Assembly: GCF_026239555.1 (NCBI RefSeq)
Contig: NZ_JAPIVP010000002.1
Coordinates: forward strand, 310,001-374,000
Source of the DNA: Pedobacter sp. PF22-3
GTDB lineage: Bacteria > Bacteroidota > Bacteroidia > Sphingobacteriales > Sphingobacteriaceae
Length of the DNA: 64,000 nucleotides
Direction of reading: 5' to 3'
The position numbers and the translations under genes are program-made. Position 1 is the first letter of the stretch, and every line of letters begins with the position of its first letter. Positions 30,991 to 40,461 of this stretch are shown here, piece by piece. The notes beneath the pieces are model-generated. The model was not told where the DNA came from, ran no database searches, and worked only from the letters and a program-made list of their open reading frames with translations.

Positions 30991-31740
30991 TTAAAATCCT
31001 ATAGAATTACCTCCATCAACAGGCAACACGACACCAGTTACATAAGAAGAACTGTCTGAGCATAAATAATAAACCGCTTCAGCTACATCTTTAGGCTCTC
31101 CCATCCTGCCCATAGGGGTTCTTGAAATCACTTTTTGCCTTCGCTCAGGATCAGCGTCTAATGCTTTTGCAGACATCGCTGTTTTTATAAATCCTGGCGC
31201 CACACAATTAACACGAATTCCAAGTGGTGAAAGTTCGGTTGCCATGGCTCTGGTCATCCCTTCAATTCCGGTTTTAGCAGCAGAATAGGCAATTACTTTT
31301 GGGATTCCGTATTGGGCAGCCATGGAGCTGATATTAACAATGGCCCCTTGCTGAGCAATTATCATCTTTTTAACTACTTCCCGGCTTATAGAAAATACAG
31401 ATTGAAGATTAGTCTGCAAAACCGATTCAAATTCTTCATCAGTAACTTCAACAAATGCTTTTTTCATGTTTATTCCGGCATTATTTACCAAAACATCTAT
31501 TCTTGAAAATTTAGTATAGATATTTTCAATTAAATTGGGTATTTCTCCAGGTTCTGAAAGATCGCAGACGAAATAGGAAGCACGTCCACCTAAATCTGCA
31601 GCTACAGCTTTCAAATGATCTTCGTTTCTACCTACCATCACCACATGCATTCCTTTATCAACAAGTAAGCCCGAAATTGCCAGCCCCAGTCCGGATGCAC
31701 CACCAGTTACGATGGCCACTTTTGTTAACCCTGATTCCAT
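30991..31740 (-). CDS. SDR-family oxidoreductase, possible mannonate/fructuronate or gluconate-type dehydrogenase
   Basis: 249 residues, the usual length of classical short-chain dehydrogenases. NAD(P) site TGGASGLG, NNAG motif, active-site Ser in VNISSMAAQYG, YSAAK catalytic Tyr/Lys and C-terminal VLPVDGG. Closest in pattern to the gluconate 5-dehydrogenase / KduD group. No export signal, so it is cytoplasmic. Placement between GH43 genes and 3.4 kb from uxuA suggests a sugar-acid step; reduction of fructuronate to mannonate would fill the missing UxuB role. That assignment is inference; only the fold is certain. Confidence 0.88.
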   Translation of the reverse strand: MESGLTKVAIVTGGASGLGLAISGLLVDKGMHVVMVGRNEDHLKAVAADLGGRASYFVCDLSEPGEIPNLIENIYTKFSRIDVLVNNAGINMKKAFVEVTDEEFESVLQTNLQSVFSISREVVKKMIIAQQGAIVNISSMAAQYGIPKVIAYSAAKTGIEGMTRAMATELSPLGIRVNCVAPGFIKTAMSAKALDADPERRQKVISRTPMGRMGEPKDVAEAVYYLCSDSSSYVTGVVLPVDGGNSIGF

Positions 31741-32131
31741 TACTATAAATTATTTTAATACGGTTGATCTTAACTTATTATTGATGTTTATTTATTTGGT
31801 TAAAATTTTGCCAATTTTTTCGGATAAAATGCATTCAAAAACGATAGGTGAGGCAAAAGATAAAACTATGTTAAAAGAAGAATTTAGTATGGAAACTTTG
31901 AATAATATGCTAGCAGAAATGTTGATTATTAATTAAAAAAATCTCCCTGGCAACTACTTATTTTATTGCGTAGCCAATATAAACCCATACTTAAAGAGAT
32001 TCGGTTGGTTAACAACAAGCAATAGAATGATTGGGTAAATTTTAATCATATGAGCATTTTTTATGATAAAAAGTGCTACTGCCAATCTGCAGCATTTAAT
32101 ACTTTAGTGTGAGGTATAAAGATGAATCAGT
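31741..32131. promoter_or_regulatory. 391-bp divergent region between SDR and CE6-like esterase
   Basis: Holds the promoters of the SDR-GH43 pair (minus) and the esterase-GH43 series (plus). A 35-codon frame at 31829-31936 is visible but has no sign of being a gene. No convincing promoter boxes or palindromes. Confidence 0.35.
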
Positions 32132-33022
32132 ATGAAAAAATTAACCGCAAACAAGGTAAAACAGGCCATAACATATTCAAACAAAACGATAGGCATAAGA
32201 TTAGGAATTATCGTGTTACTTGCATTAATGTGCTGTGATAGTGAAAAATCATATGCTCAGGACCCTAAATTATATGTTTTTTTGAGTTTTGGTCAATCTA
32301 ATATGGAAGGTAATGCGCCTTTCGAACCTCAGGATACAACCGTTAACAATAGATTTAGTGTGCTCCAGGCAGTTGACTGTCCGGAATTAGGCAGAAAAAA
32401 AGACAATTGGTACACGGCTAAACCACCTTTATGCCGATGCAAAACCGGCTTAACGCCAATGGATTATTTCGGACGAAACCTTTTGGATTCATTGCCCAAA
32501 GATGTACGCATCGGGATTATTAATGTAGCCGTTGGTGGTTGCAAAATTGAATTATTTGATAAAGATAATTATCAAACCTATACGGCTACTGCGCCAGAAT
32601 GGATGAAATCGCCCTTAAATGAATATGGCGGAAACCCGTACGGCCGTTTAGTGGAGTTAGCCAAAATTGCCCAGCAATCAGGGGTAATAAAAGGCATTCT
32701 GATGCACCAGGGCGAATCCAATACCGGCGATCAGGAATGGCCTAAAAAAGTGAAAGGGGTTTATGAAAACCTCATCAGGGATTTGAATTTAAATCCAGCT
32801 ACTACGCCCCTTCTCGCTGGCGAAGTGGTTCATGCAGATCAGGGAGGGATATGCGCATCAATGAACAAAATTATTGCAACGTTGCCAACAATAATTCCCA
32901 ATGCACACATCATATCATCAGCTGGCTGTACCGCTGCAGCAGATCATTTACATTTCAATGCACAAGGCTACCGCATGCTTGGCGAGCGTTATGCTAAAAC
33001 AATGATTTCTTTGTTAAAATAA
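32132..33022 (+). CDS. SASA-domain (CE6-like) acetyl esterase
   Basis: 296 residues. N-terminal hydrophobic export segment about 20-42, either a signal peptide (ending YAQ) or a lipobox around Cys34-Cys35. SGNH-type hydrolase: nucleophile Ser56 in SFGQSNMEG, VGGCKIELF, MHQGESNTGD and Asp/His in ADHLHFNAQGY. This is the sialate-O-acetylesterase/CE6 pattern, whose plant-glycan members are acetyl-xylan esterases. It starts a plus-strand cluster with two GH43-CBM6 proteins 8 bp downstream, so deacetylation of xylan is the sensible role. Confidence 0.9.
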   Translation: MKKLTANKVKQAITYSNKTIGIRLGIIVLLALMCCDSEKSYAQDPKLYVFLSFGQSNMEGNAPFEPQDTTVNNRFSVLQAVDCPELGRKKDNWYTAKPPLCRCKTGLTPMDYFGRNLLDSLPKDVRIGIINVAVGGCKIELFDKDNYQTYTATAPEWMKSPLNEYGGNPYGRLVELAKIAQQSGVIKGILMHQGESNTGDQEWPKKVKGVYENLIRDLNLNPATTPLLAGEVVHADQGGICASMNKIIATLPTIIPNAHIISSAGCTAAADHLHFNAQGYRMLGERYAKTMISLLK

Positions 33023-33030
33023 TATCAAAA

Positions 33031-34404
33031 ATGCAGAAAAAAACATTTGGAATATCACTGTTTACGGGTTTACTATCAGTATTATCCTGCTTTGCCCAAA
33101 ACCCAATTATTCAGACTTATTATACCGCTGATCCGGCACCAATGGTTCACAATGGAACCGTTTACCTCTACACCTCTCATGATGAAGATGTTACCGTGAA
33201 AAATTTTTTCACTATGAATGATTGGCGGTGTTATTCATCAAAGGATATGGTTAACTGGACTGACCACGGCGCTATTTTATCTTATAAAGATTTTAGCTGG
33301 TCGCGTGGTGATGCATGGGCTGGCCAGTGCATATTCAGGGATGGAAAATTCTACTACTACTTACCCGTGAACCAAAAAAATGGCGGAAACGCGATTGGTG
33401 TTGCCATCTCCGACAGTCCGACAGCAGGCTTTAAAGATGCAATAGGAAAGCCATTGCTTTCAGGCTTTGGCTACATTGATCCAACTGTTTTTATCGATGA
33501 TGAAGGGCAGGCCTATCTATATTGGGGCAATCCCCAATTATATTATGTAAAACTGAATAAGGATATGGTCTCTTATGATGAAAAAGTTGGGATCGTGAAA
33601 GTGCCGCTAGACAAGCAGGGTTTTAGTGCGAGGAAAAAAGATCCGGAAAAAAGACCATCGGAATATGAGGAAGGACCATGGTTCTTTAAACGGAAAAGCA
33701 AATATTACCTGATTTATCCGGCCGGTGGCGTTCCCGAACATTTGGCTTATTCTACCAGCCAAGGCCCAACAGGACCATGGATATATGGAGATACGATCAT
33801 GAAAGTGATCGAAGATCGTGGTGCATTCACCAACCACCCCGGCTATATTGATTTTAAAGGTCAGTCTTATTTATTTTATCATGACGGCGCTTTACCTGGT
33901 GGCGGAGGCTTTAAACGTTCGGTTTGTATAGAACCATTCAGTTTTAACCCTGATGGATCCATTCCGAGAATTAACCGCACAAAAGCAGGCGTATTGAAAA
34001 GCGCTGCAAACCTAAATCCCTATAACCGCGTTGAAGCTGAAACCATTGCATGGTCTGAAGGTGTAAAAACCGCCAAAGATAGCTTAACAGGGGCCATTTA
34101 TGTATCCAATATTGACAATGGCGATTATATCAAAATCCGTAGTGTAGATTTTGGCAAAGGTGCTACGAAGTTTGAAGCAACCGTAGCCTCCTTATCCTCA
34201 AAAGGAAATATAGAACTTCGGGCAGATGGTTTAAACGGCAAGCTGCTGGGAAAACTAGAAGTAAAATCAACCAAAAATACTCGGGATTGGAAAGCCCAGC
34301 TTTGTAAAATAAACCAGATTACTGGTGTATACGACCTTTATTTGGTATTCAAAGGTGAGGGTAATGACCTGTTTAATTTTGACTCCTGGCGTTTGATCCG
34401 CTAA
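33031..34404 (+). CDS. GH43-CBM6 arabinoxylan arabinofuranohydrolase-like protein
   Basis: 457 residues. Signal with VLSCFAQ at 18-23: either a lipoprotein Cys20 or cleavage after AQ. GH43 propeller about 24-320: base Asp34 in YTADPAPMV, Asp in YIDPTVFIDDEG, acid Glu in YEEGPWFFKRK. Residues about 328-457 are a CBM6 module (YNRVEAETIAWSEG to NFDSWRLIR). The pattern TSHDEDVTVKNFFTMNDW is that of Bacillus XynD-type enzymes, which remove arabinose from arabinoxylan. It has a tandem paralogue 141 bp downstream. Confidence 0.93.
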   Translation: MQKKTFGISLFTGLLSVLSCFAQNPIIQTYYTADPAPMVHNGTVYLYTSHDEDVTVKNFFTMNDWRCYSSKDMVNWTDHGAILSYKDFSWSRGDAWAGQCIFRDGKFYYYLPVNQKNGGNAIGVAISDSPTAGFKDAIGKPLLSGFGYIDPTVFIDDEGQAYLYWGNPQLYYVKLNKDMVSYDEKVGIVKVPLDKQGFSARKKDPEKRPSEYEEGPWFFKRKSKYYLIYPAGGVPEHLAYSTSQGPTGPWIYGDTIMKVIEDRGAFTNHPGYIDFKGQSYLFYHDGALPGGGGFKRSVCIEPFSFNPDGSIPRINRTKAGVLKSAANLNPYNRVEAETIAWSEGVKTAKDSLTGAIYVSNIDNGDYIKIRSVDFGKGATKFEATVASLSSKGNIELRADGLNGKLLGKLEVKSTKNTRDWKAQLCKINQITGVYDLYLVFKGEGNDLFNFDSWRLIR

Positions 34405-34545
34405 TAGCAGGTCGTTTAATCACCTCAGGTTCCAGCGCTGTAGAGCTCACATGAATATGTCTAACTGCGGTTCCTTATCAGGACTAAGTGAATTAAATGG
34501 AATTATGGATAGAAAAATCCACATCAGTCCTTAAAATAAATCTAA

Positions 34546-35925
34546 ATGGTAAAAACACATATAAAAATGGTAAAGAAATTCAGAGTAGGCGCAAGCTTAC
34601 TTTTAAGTTTCATAACGCTGGGTACTTTAGCCCAAAATCCTATTATACAGACTAAATTTACGGCCGATCCGGCACCAATGGTATATAAAGATACCGTATA
34701 CCTGTACACCTCCCATGATGAAGATAATGCGGGGCCTGGAATGGGTAAATTCCTGATGAAGGATTGGCTTCTTTATACTTCGACAGACATGGTAAACTGG
34801 ACAGACCACGGCGCTATTGCATCTCTGAAAAACTTCGCTTGGGGAAAGCAGGATAACGGAGCCTGGGCACCACAATGTATTGAGCGTAATGGAAAATTCT
34901 ACCTGTATTGTCCGGTACAGGGCAGTGGCATTGGGGTCCTGGTAGCAGACAGTCCTTATGGACCATTTAAAGACCCTATTGGAAAAAGGCTTATTGATGA
35001 TGACCATCTGTGGAATGATATTGATCCCTCCGTATTTATTGATGATGACGGACAAGCCTATCTGTATTGGGGAAATCCAAACCTCTGGTATGTAAAGTTA
35101 AATAAAGACATGATTTCCTATTCCGGGGAAATCGTTAAAGTAAAAGATGTAGGTAAAGAAAAAGGGCAAACCAAAGCTGATGCTTACCACTACCAGGAAG
35201 GCCCGTGGACTTATAAACGTAATGACCATTACTATCTCGCCTATGCCTCTACTTGTTGCCCGGAAGGGATTGCTTACGCAATGAGCAAAAATGCAACCGG
35301 TCCCTGGGACTATAAGGGTTACCTGATGAAACCAAATGAAAAATCTTCAGGAAATCACCCCGGAATCATTGACTATAAGGGTAAATCATATTTGTTTGGT
35401 TTTAATTTCCGGTTAAATTTTATGATCACCGATAAACACCATGAAAGGCGCTCGGTTTGTGTAGAAGAACTCAGGTACAACCCGGATGGCACCATCCAGG
35501 AGTTGCCATGGTGGTCGGAAACCGGAGTGAAACAAGTCGGTAATTTGAGTCCTTTCAAACGTACCCAAGCTGAGACAATAAACTGGGCTGAAGGCATTAA
35601 AGCAGAAAAAGACGCTGTAAACGGGCGTATTTTCACCACCAATAAACAGGAAGGTGCCTTCATCAAAATTAAAGGTGTCGATTTTAAAAGTGGTGCTAAA
35701 AAGTTTGAAGCCAGTTTAAATTCTCTTACCGGCGGAGGAAAGCTGGAAATCAGGATTGATGATCAAAATGGCAGGCTAACCGGAACGCTTCCCGTAAAAA
35801 ATAAAGATATTACATGGGAAACAATCTCCTGTACGCTTAATCAGGTAAAGGGCGAGCACGACCTGTTCCTGATATTTAAAGAGGGGACATTCAGTTTAGA
35901 CTGGTGGAAGATGATAAAAAAATAA
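34546..35925 (+). CDS. GH43-CBM6 arabinoxylan arabinofuranohydrolase-like protein, tandem paralogue
   Basis: 459 residues; the Met at 34567 gives a cleaner signal peptide (LLLSFITLGTLAQ) and is a likely alternative start. GH43 propeller with base Asp41 (FTADPAPMV), Asp in DIDPSVFIDDDG and acid Glu in YQEGPWTYKRND; CBM6 at about 330-459 (FKRTQAETINWAEG to FSLDWWKMIKK). It shares domain order and many motifs with the preceding gene but has extra loops (GPGMGKFLM, DDDHLWND, STCCPEG), so the pair has diverged, perhaps for singly and doubly substituted xylose. Confidence 0.93.
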   Translation: MVKTHIKMVKKFRVGASLLLSFITLGTLAQNPIIQTKFTADPAPMVYKDTVYLYTSHDEDNAGPGMGKFLMKDWLLYTSTDMVNWTDHGAIASLKNFAWGKQDNGAWAPQCIERNGKFYLYCPVQGSGIGVLVADSPYGPFKDPIGKRLIDDDHLWNDIDPSVFIDDDGQAYLYWGNPNLWYVKLNKDMISYSGEIVKVKDVGKEKGQTKADAYHYQEGPWTYKRNDHYYLAYASTCCPEGIAYAMSKNATGPWDYKGYLMKPNEKSSGNHPGIIDYKGKSYLFGFNFRLNFMITDKHHERRSVCVEELRYNPDGTIQELPWWSETGVKQVGNLSPFKRTQAETINWAEGIKAEKDAVNGRIFTTNKQEGAFIKIKGVDFKSGAKKFEASLNSLTGGGKLEIRIDDQNGRLTGTLPVKNKDITWETISCTLNQVKGEHDLFLIFKEGTFSLDWWKMIKK

Positions 35926-36276
35926 ATCCAGATTGATAAAACTGTTGGTTGGTTGGGCCTTTGAATTAAATGCTAAGTTTCGAATTGTTTTATTCCATTT
36001 TTTAATCGTTCCGAGGATTTACTGCCAAAATTATTTTAAAGTCATAAAACGAAAAATTGGTTAATCTAATCCTATTCAGTTAATTATTTTAGTGAAAGCG
36101 AAATAACTTTGAGGATTTTAAGAATATCTGATTTTAATTGCGTTGCTTAAACGCTGTTTTTATGGATTATGGAAAAAAACAATAAACGTTACTATAACAT
36201 TTAAAAATTTTTCCTAATTTTCAGTTTTCAAAACTGACCCTGATCAATCTAAACCAAATAAGCTTATTCCGTTGTG
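35926..36276. promoter_or_regulatory. Intergenic region upstream of GH97
   Basis: 351 bp, AT-rich. TAACTTTG at 36104-36111 matches the Bacteroidota -7 consensus, 165 bp before the GH97 ATG; the region 19-21 bp upstream is T-rich but lacks a clear TTTG. Nothing else recognised. Confidence 0.35.
36104..36111 (+). promoter_or_regulatory. Candidate -7 promoter box for GH97
   Basis: TAACTTTG fits TANNTTTG exactly. The -33 partner is poor, so this is a weak call. Confidence 0.25.
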
Positions 36277-38253
36277 ATGAATATCCCCAAATCTTTAGCT
36301 ATGAATTATTTTAAAGGCATTTTACTGGTAATGGCATTGGTTGCCAGCCACGTTATATCTTTTGCCCAAGACCTGAACGTTACAAGTCCGGATCAGAAAT
36401 TGATGGTTAAGCTTTATTTAAATGAGGGTAAACTTTATTATAATGTAACATTACAGGGAAAAGAAATGATTGAGCGGTCTCCTTTAGGACTTCGTGGAAG
36501 CCAGATGGATTTATCATCTGGTTTAAAGCTAATAGACAAACAATTGCGACAAATAAATGAGCATTACAATGAACCAAAAATCAAGATCAGTAGTGTAAAC
36601 TATCAGGCAAACGAGCTGATCTGTAAGTTCGAGAATGCGAAAAAGAATCAGCTTGAAGTAACATTCCGTGTAAGCAATAACAATATTGCTTTTAGATACC
36701 AGGTGCCGCAAACCAGTGAAACTGCAAACTTTATCATTGAAGAAGAATTGAGCGGATACAAATTTCCGGCCAACACCACTACTTTTTTAACGCCACAGGC
36801 TACCCCTATGATTGGCTGGATGAAAACCAAACCTAGCTACGAAGAAGAATATACGCCCGATCAGGCAATGGGTGTCCCTTCAAAATATGGTGTGGGTTAT
36901 ACATTTCCTGCGCTTTTCCATTTAGGAAATGAAGGATGGGTATTACTCTCCGAAACAGGTGTTAATTCGCTATATTGCGGATCAAAGTTGAGTGAAGGAA
37001 CCAAAGACGGCAATTACAAAATAGCCTTCCCTGAACCAGGTGAAAACAATGGAATGGGACGTGCAAATCCAACGATTCCGCTTCCAGGCCACACCCCTTG
37101 GCGCACCATCACCGTTGGCACTACCCTAAAGCCCGTTGCGGAAACAACCATTCCTTTTGATGTTGTTGAACCGCAGTACCAGGCTTCAAAACAATACACT
37201 TTTGGACGTTCAACCTGGAGTTGGTTGTTATGGCAGGATCCCAGTATTAAATATGATGACCAAAAAACGTTTATCGATCTGGCTGCTTCAATGGGTTACG
37301 AGTTTGCCCTGATTGATGGTGGATGGGAAAAAAATATCGGCTATAAAAAAATCGAAGAATTGATCGCCTATGCTAAAACCAAGGGTGTTGGCATTTGCCT
37401 ATGGTACAACTCCAACGGATTCTGGAATGATGCTCCTCAAGACCCTAAAAGCCGGATGAACACGGCTTCGGCTAGAAAGCAGGAAATGGCGTGGATGCAG
37501 CGAATGGGTGTTAAGGGTATTAAGGTCGATTTCTTTGGTGGCGATAAGCAGGAAACGATGAAGCTATATGAAGACATCCTGTCTGATGCCAATACTTTTG
37601 GTTTGACAGTAATTTTCCATGGTTGCACAATACCCCGAGGCTGGGAACGCATGTATCCCAATTATGTGGGAAGTGAAGCCGTTCTAGCATCAGAGAATCT
37701 GATATTTGGGCAACATGCGAATGATAATGAAGCTTTCAATGCCAGCCTTCACCCCTTTATCCGGAATGCTGTAGGCGCAATGGAATTCGGGCCTGTACTC
37801 TTAAACAAGCGCCACAATAAGACAAATGATGGTGGTACCATCAGAAAAACTACTGAAACCTTTCAGATTGCAACTGCGGTACTTTTCCAGAGCCCGGTAC
37901 AAAACTTCGGCATTACGCCAAATAACTTAACTGATGTTGCACCTCATGTGATTGATTTTATGAAAAAAGTGCCTACCACCTGGGATAATACCGTTTTCAT
38001 TGATGGATATCCTGGAAAATATTGTGTACTGGCACGTCGCCATGGCGATACATGGTATGTAGCGGCCATAAACGCTGAAACTACAGAGAAAACAATCAAT
38101 ATTTCGCTCCCGATGTTATCGGGCACAGATATTACCTTATACACAGATGCCGACGATCGTTCACCTCAAATAAAACAGCTGAAGTTAAACAAGACAAAAC
38201 AATTAAAAGTAAAACTTTTACCGGGCGGGGCAAATGTAATTGTGGCCAAATAG
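36277..38253 (+). CDS. GH97 retaining-type alpha-galactosidase/alpha-glucosidase
   Basis: About 658 residues from ATG 36277; the Met at 36301 gives the tightest signal peptide (MALVASHVISFAQ). GH97 N-terminal beta-sandwich to about 295, TIM barrel about 300-560, C-terminal sandwich to the end. GIKVDFFGGD carries an Asp (about 418) at the position of the nucleophile of retaining GH97 enzymes such as BT1871, with Glu in YVGSEAV as likely acid/base. Inverting SusB-type members lack this Asp. An alpha-galactosidase role would fit removal of D-galactose from complex arabinoxylan side chains. The hairpin over its stop codon probably ends the transcript. Confidence 0.92.
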   Translation: MNIPKSLAMNYFKGILLVMALVASHVISFAQDLNVTSPDQKLMVKLYLNEGKLYYNVTLQGKEMIERSPLGLRGSQMDLSSGLKLIDKQLRQINEHYNEPKIKISSVNYQANELICKFENAKKNQLEVTFRVSNNNIAFRYQVPQTSETANFIIEEELSGYKFPANTTTFLTPQATPMIGWMKTKPSYEEEYTPDQAMGVPSKYGVGYTFPALFHLGNEGWVLLSETGVNSLYCGSKLSEGTKDGNYKIAFPEPGENNGMGRANPTIPLPGHTPWRTITVGTTLKPVAETTIPFDVVEPQYQASKQYTFGRSTWSWLLWQDPSIKYDDQKTFIDLAASMGYEFALIDGGWEKNIGYKKIEELIAYAKTKGVGICLWYNSNGFWNDAPQDPKSRMNTASARKQEMAWMQRMGVKGIKVDFFGGDKQETMKLYEDILSDANTFGLTVIFHGCTIPRGWERMYPNYVGSEAVLASENLIFGQHANDNEAFNASLHPFIRNAVGAMEFGPVLLNKRHNKTNDGGTIRKTTETFQIATAVLFQSPVQNFGITPNNLTDVAPHVIDFMKKVPTTWDNTVFIDGYPGKYCVLARRHGDTWYVAAINAETTEKTINISLPMLSGTDITLYTDADDRSPQIKQLKLNKTKQLKVKLLPGGANVIVAK

Positions 38254-38269
38254 ATTTATTATTTGGCCA
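38243..38269 (+). terminator. Hairpin overlapping the GH97 stop codon
   Basis: TGGCCAAATA (38243-38252) and TATTTGGCCA (38260-38269) form a perfect 10-bp stem with a 7-base loop; the TAG stop at 38251-38253 lies at the stem top. No T-run follows, so it may act with other factors or protect the mRNA 3' end. Confidence 0.5.
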
Positions 38270-39128
38270 TCATCTGAACTGAACCTTATGTCATCCTGAG
38301 CGGAGTTGAAGGATCTTTTAGCCAAATTATCTAGTTACTTAAGGTATCTTATTAGCGTGACTCCACTAAGCAATGTTCCTCTCGGGCAACTCCAAACCAG
38401 CTTTTCAATTAAAGCGGTAGTGATCGAAAATTAATTCCCCTTATGTCATTCTGAGTGGAGTCGAAGGATCTTTTAGCCAAATTATCCAGTTACTTAAAGT
38501 ATCTTAGTAGCCTGAGTTCACTAAGCAATGTTCCTCTCGGGCAACTCCAAACCAGCTTTTCAATTAAAGCGGTAGTCATCCAAAATTAATTCCCTTTATG
38601 TCATCCTGAGCGGAGTCGAAGGATCTTTTAGCCAAATTATCCAGTTACTTAAAGTATCTTAATGGCCTGAGTTCACTAAGCAATGTTCCTCTCGGGCAAC
38701 TCCAAACCAGCTTTTCAATTAAAGCGGTAGTCATCCAAAATTAATTCCCTTTATGTCATCCTGAGCGGAGTCGAAGGATCTTTTAGCCAAATTATCTAGT
38801 TACTTAAAGTATCTTAGTAGCCTGAGTTCACTAAACAATGTTCCTCTCGGGCAACTCCAAACCAACTTTTCAATTAAAGCGGTAGTCATCCAAAATTAAT
38901 TCCCTTTATGTCATCCTGAGCGGAGTCGAAGGATCTTTTAGCCAAACTAAAATGGTTGCAGAAAACAGCCTAATTCAAGTACTTGCAATGGCAGTTGTAA
39001 AAATCTCAATAATTACTGCCGGACAAAACATCTTATTTACGTAATTATTTTCTCCTCAGATGCTGAAAAATCAAACCCTTTTGGGAGTATGTTTTATGTA
39101 ACGAAATTGAAACATTTGCATTCTGATA
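38254..39128. other. 875-bp intergenic region, mostly a tandem repeat array
   Basis: From 38287 to about 38946 it consists of 155-bp tandem repeats. The remaining 180 bp before the OmpA-family gene is AT-rich; a partial AACATTTG -7-like motif stands at 39111-39118. No coding frame seen. Confidence 0.8.
38287..38946. repeat. 155-bp tandem repeat array, four full units and a 40-bp fifth
   Basis: Units start at 38287, 38442, 38597, 38752 and 38907, exactly 155 bp apart. Each opens with TATGTCATCCTGAGCGGAGT then CGAAGGATCTTTTAGCCAAA and includes CAATGTTCCTCTCGGGCAAC. Units 2-4 differ at only a few positions, unit 1 at more, pointing to recent expansion by unequal exchange or slippage. The opening motif is a dispersed repeat type common in Bacteroidota; here it has been amplified together with 115 bp of other sequence. 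Confidence 0.95.
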
Positions 39129-40439
39129 ATGTTATTTCCCCAATCAAAAATGAACAACATGAATAATAATTTTACAAAATCTACGATGTTGATTGCTTTA
39201 TTAAGCTTATCAACTCAACTGTTTGCGCAAGAAACGCCAACAACCTCAGAGCGGTTCGGCAAACAATCTTTAAGAACATGGAGTGTTGGAGCCCACGGAG
39301 GTATACTTAGTCAGAATACATTTTTAGGTAGAGGGAGTGTTAAAGCCAGAGAATTTAAAAGCATTGGTTACGGCGCCTTTATCAAAAAGCAAATTTTGCC
39401 AGCATTAGGTCTACAGGCCGATTTTCTTCGCGGAGAAATCAAAACTTTAAATAGTACCAGCACGATTGAGCAAGTGAACAGCATCAACTGGTCTGGTTCC
39501 CTAACTGCAGTATTAAATATTGCCAACTTTAGTCTGAATACACAGAACGCAGTATTGATTCCTTACGTTAAGGCAGGTGCCGGATACATGTCATCAGATT
39601 CAAAAGTAGCTAATGTTGACATTTTTACTGAAAGAGAAGGATGGTATATCCCAACAGGCGTTGGATTTAAATTCGGCGTAGCCAAAGGAATCAATATTGA
39701 TTTGGGTTACGACATTAATTTCATTAAATCTTCTCCTACCGTTAAAAATGCATACAACGAAAGCAGATTCTCTTATGCGCATGCAGGATTGGAATTTGCG
39801 CTTGGAAATAAAGAAAATTCTCAATTGCAAAACTATAGTGCGGTTGCAGACCTGAGAAAACAAAGTGCAGAAGAAAGTGCCGAATTAAGAAGAGCATTAT
39901 CTACCGCCGAGCAAAATGCCGCAAGAGACCGTGAGCAATATGCCAAAGATTTAGGCGATGATGACAATGATGGTGTGGCAAACAAATTTGATAAATGCCC
40001 TGGAACTGCAGCAGCAACTGTTGTGGACGGATCAGGATGCCCGATAGCCGTTACACAAACCGTTATTAAAGAAACAACTGTAGTAACCGAAGCAGATCGC
40101 AAAATTTTAAGAGATGCCATTTCAAATCTTGAATTTGATTTAGGTAAATCAACCATCCGTGCAAAATCTTACACCACATTAAATCGTGTTGCTGCATTGT
40201 TAATCGAGAAAAATTTCAGTTTAAAATTAGCCGGCCATACCGATAATACAGGTGGCAGAGAATTAAATCTGCGCTTATCTAAAGAAAGAGCTGAATCTGT
40301 TAAAGCTTATTTGGTTTCTCAAGGTGCAAATGCATCCAGAATAGAGGCAACAGGTTATGGCCCCGATCAACCTATAGCAAGCAATAAAACTGCCGCAGGC
40401 CGTCAGGAAAACCGTCGAGTAGAATTCACATTATATTAA
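39129..40439 (+). CDS. OmpA-family outer membrane protein
   Basis: Up to 436 residues; the Met at 39150 or 39159 is the better start, giving the signal peptide MLIALLSLSTQLFAQ. N-terminal beta-barrel about 40-225; then an acidic coiled linker (residues about 235-275); a calcium-binding thrombospondin type 3-like repeat (DDDNDGVANKFDKCPGT); C-terminal OmpA peptidoglycan-binding domain about 330-436 with LAGHTDNTGGRELNLRLS and RRVEFTLY. It links the outer membrane to the cell wall. It is followed at 22 bp by another barrel protein, probably the same transcript. It has no evident glycan role and marks a change from the CAZyme genes. Confidence 0.93.
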   Translation: MLFPQSKMNNMNNNFTKSTMLIALLSLSTQLFAQETPTTSERFGKQSLRTWSVGAHGGILSQNTFLGRGSVKAREFKSIGYGAFIKKQILPALGLQADFLRGEIKTLNSTSTIEQVNSINWSGSLTAVLNIANFSLNTQNAVLIPYVKAGAGYMSSDSKVANVDIFTEREGWYIPTGVGFKFGVAKGINIDLGYDINFIKSSPTVKNAYNESRFSYAHAGLEFALGNKENSQLQNYSAVADLRKQSAEESAELRRALSTAEQNAARDREQYAKDLGDDDNDGVANKFDKCPGTAAATVVDGSGCPIAVTQTVIKETTVVTEADRKILRDAISNLEFDLGKSTIRAKSYTTLNRVAALLIEKNFSLKLAGHTDNTGGRELNLRLSKERAESVKAYLVSQGANASRIEATGYGPDQPIASNKTAAGRQENRRVEFTLY

Positions 40440-40461
40440 TTTTTATAAACAATCAATCATC

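Noticed and set aside
31829-31936. 35-codon open frame upstream of the SASA esterase
   Set aside because: No recognisable family, no supporting context, and a frame of this length is expected by chance in AT-rich intergenic DNA.
38287-38946. CRISPR array
   Set aside because: Unit of 155 bp is repeated throughout with no unique spacers, and no cas genes are present.
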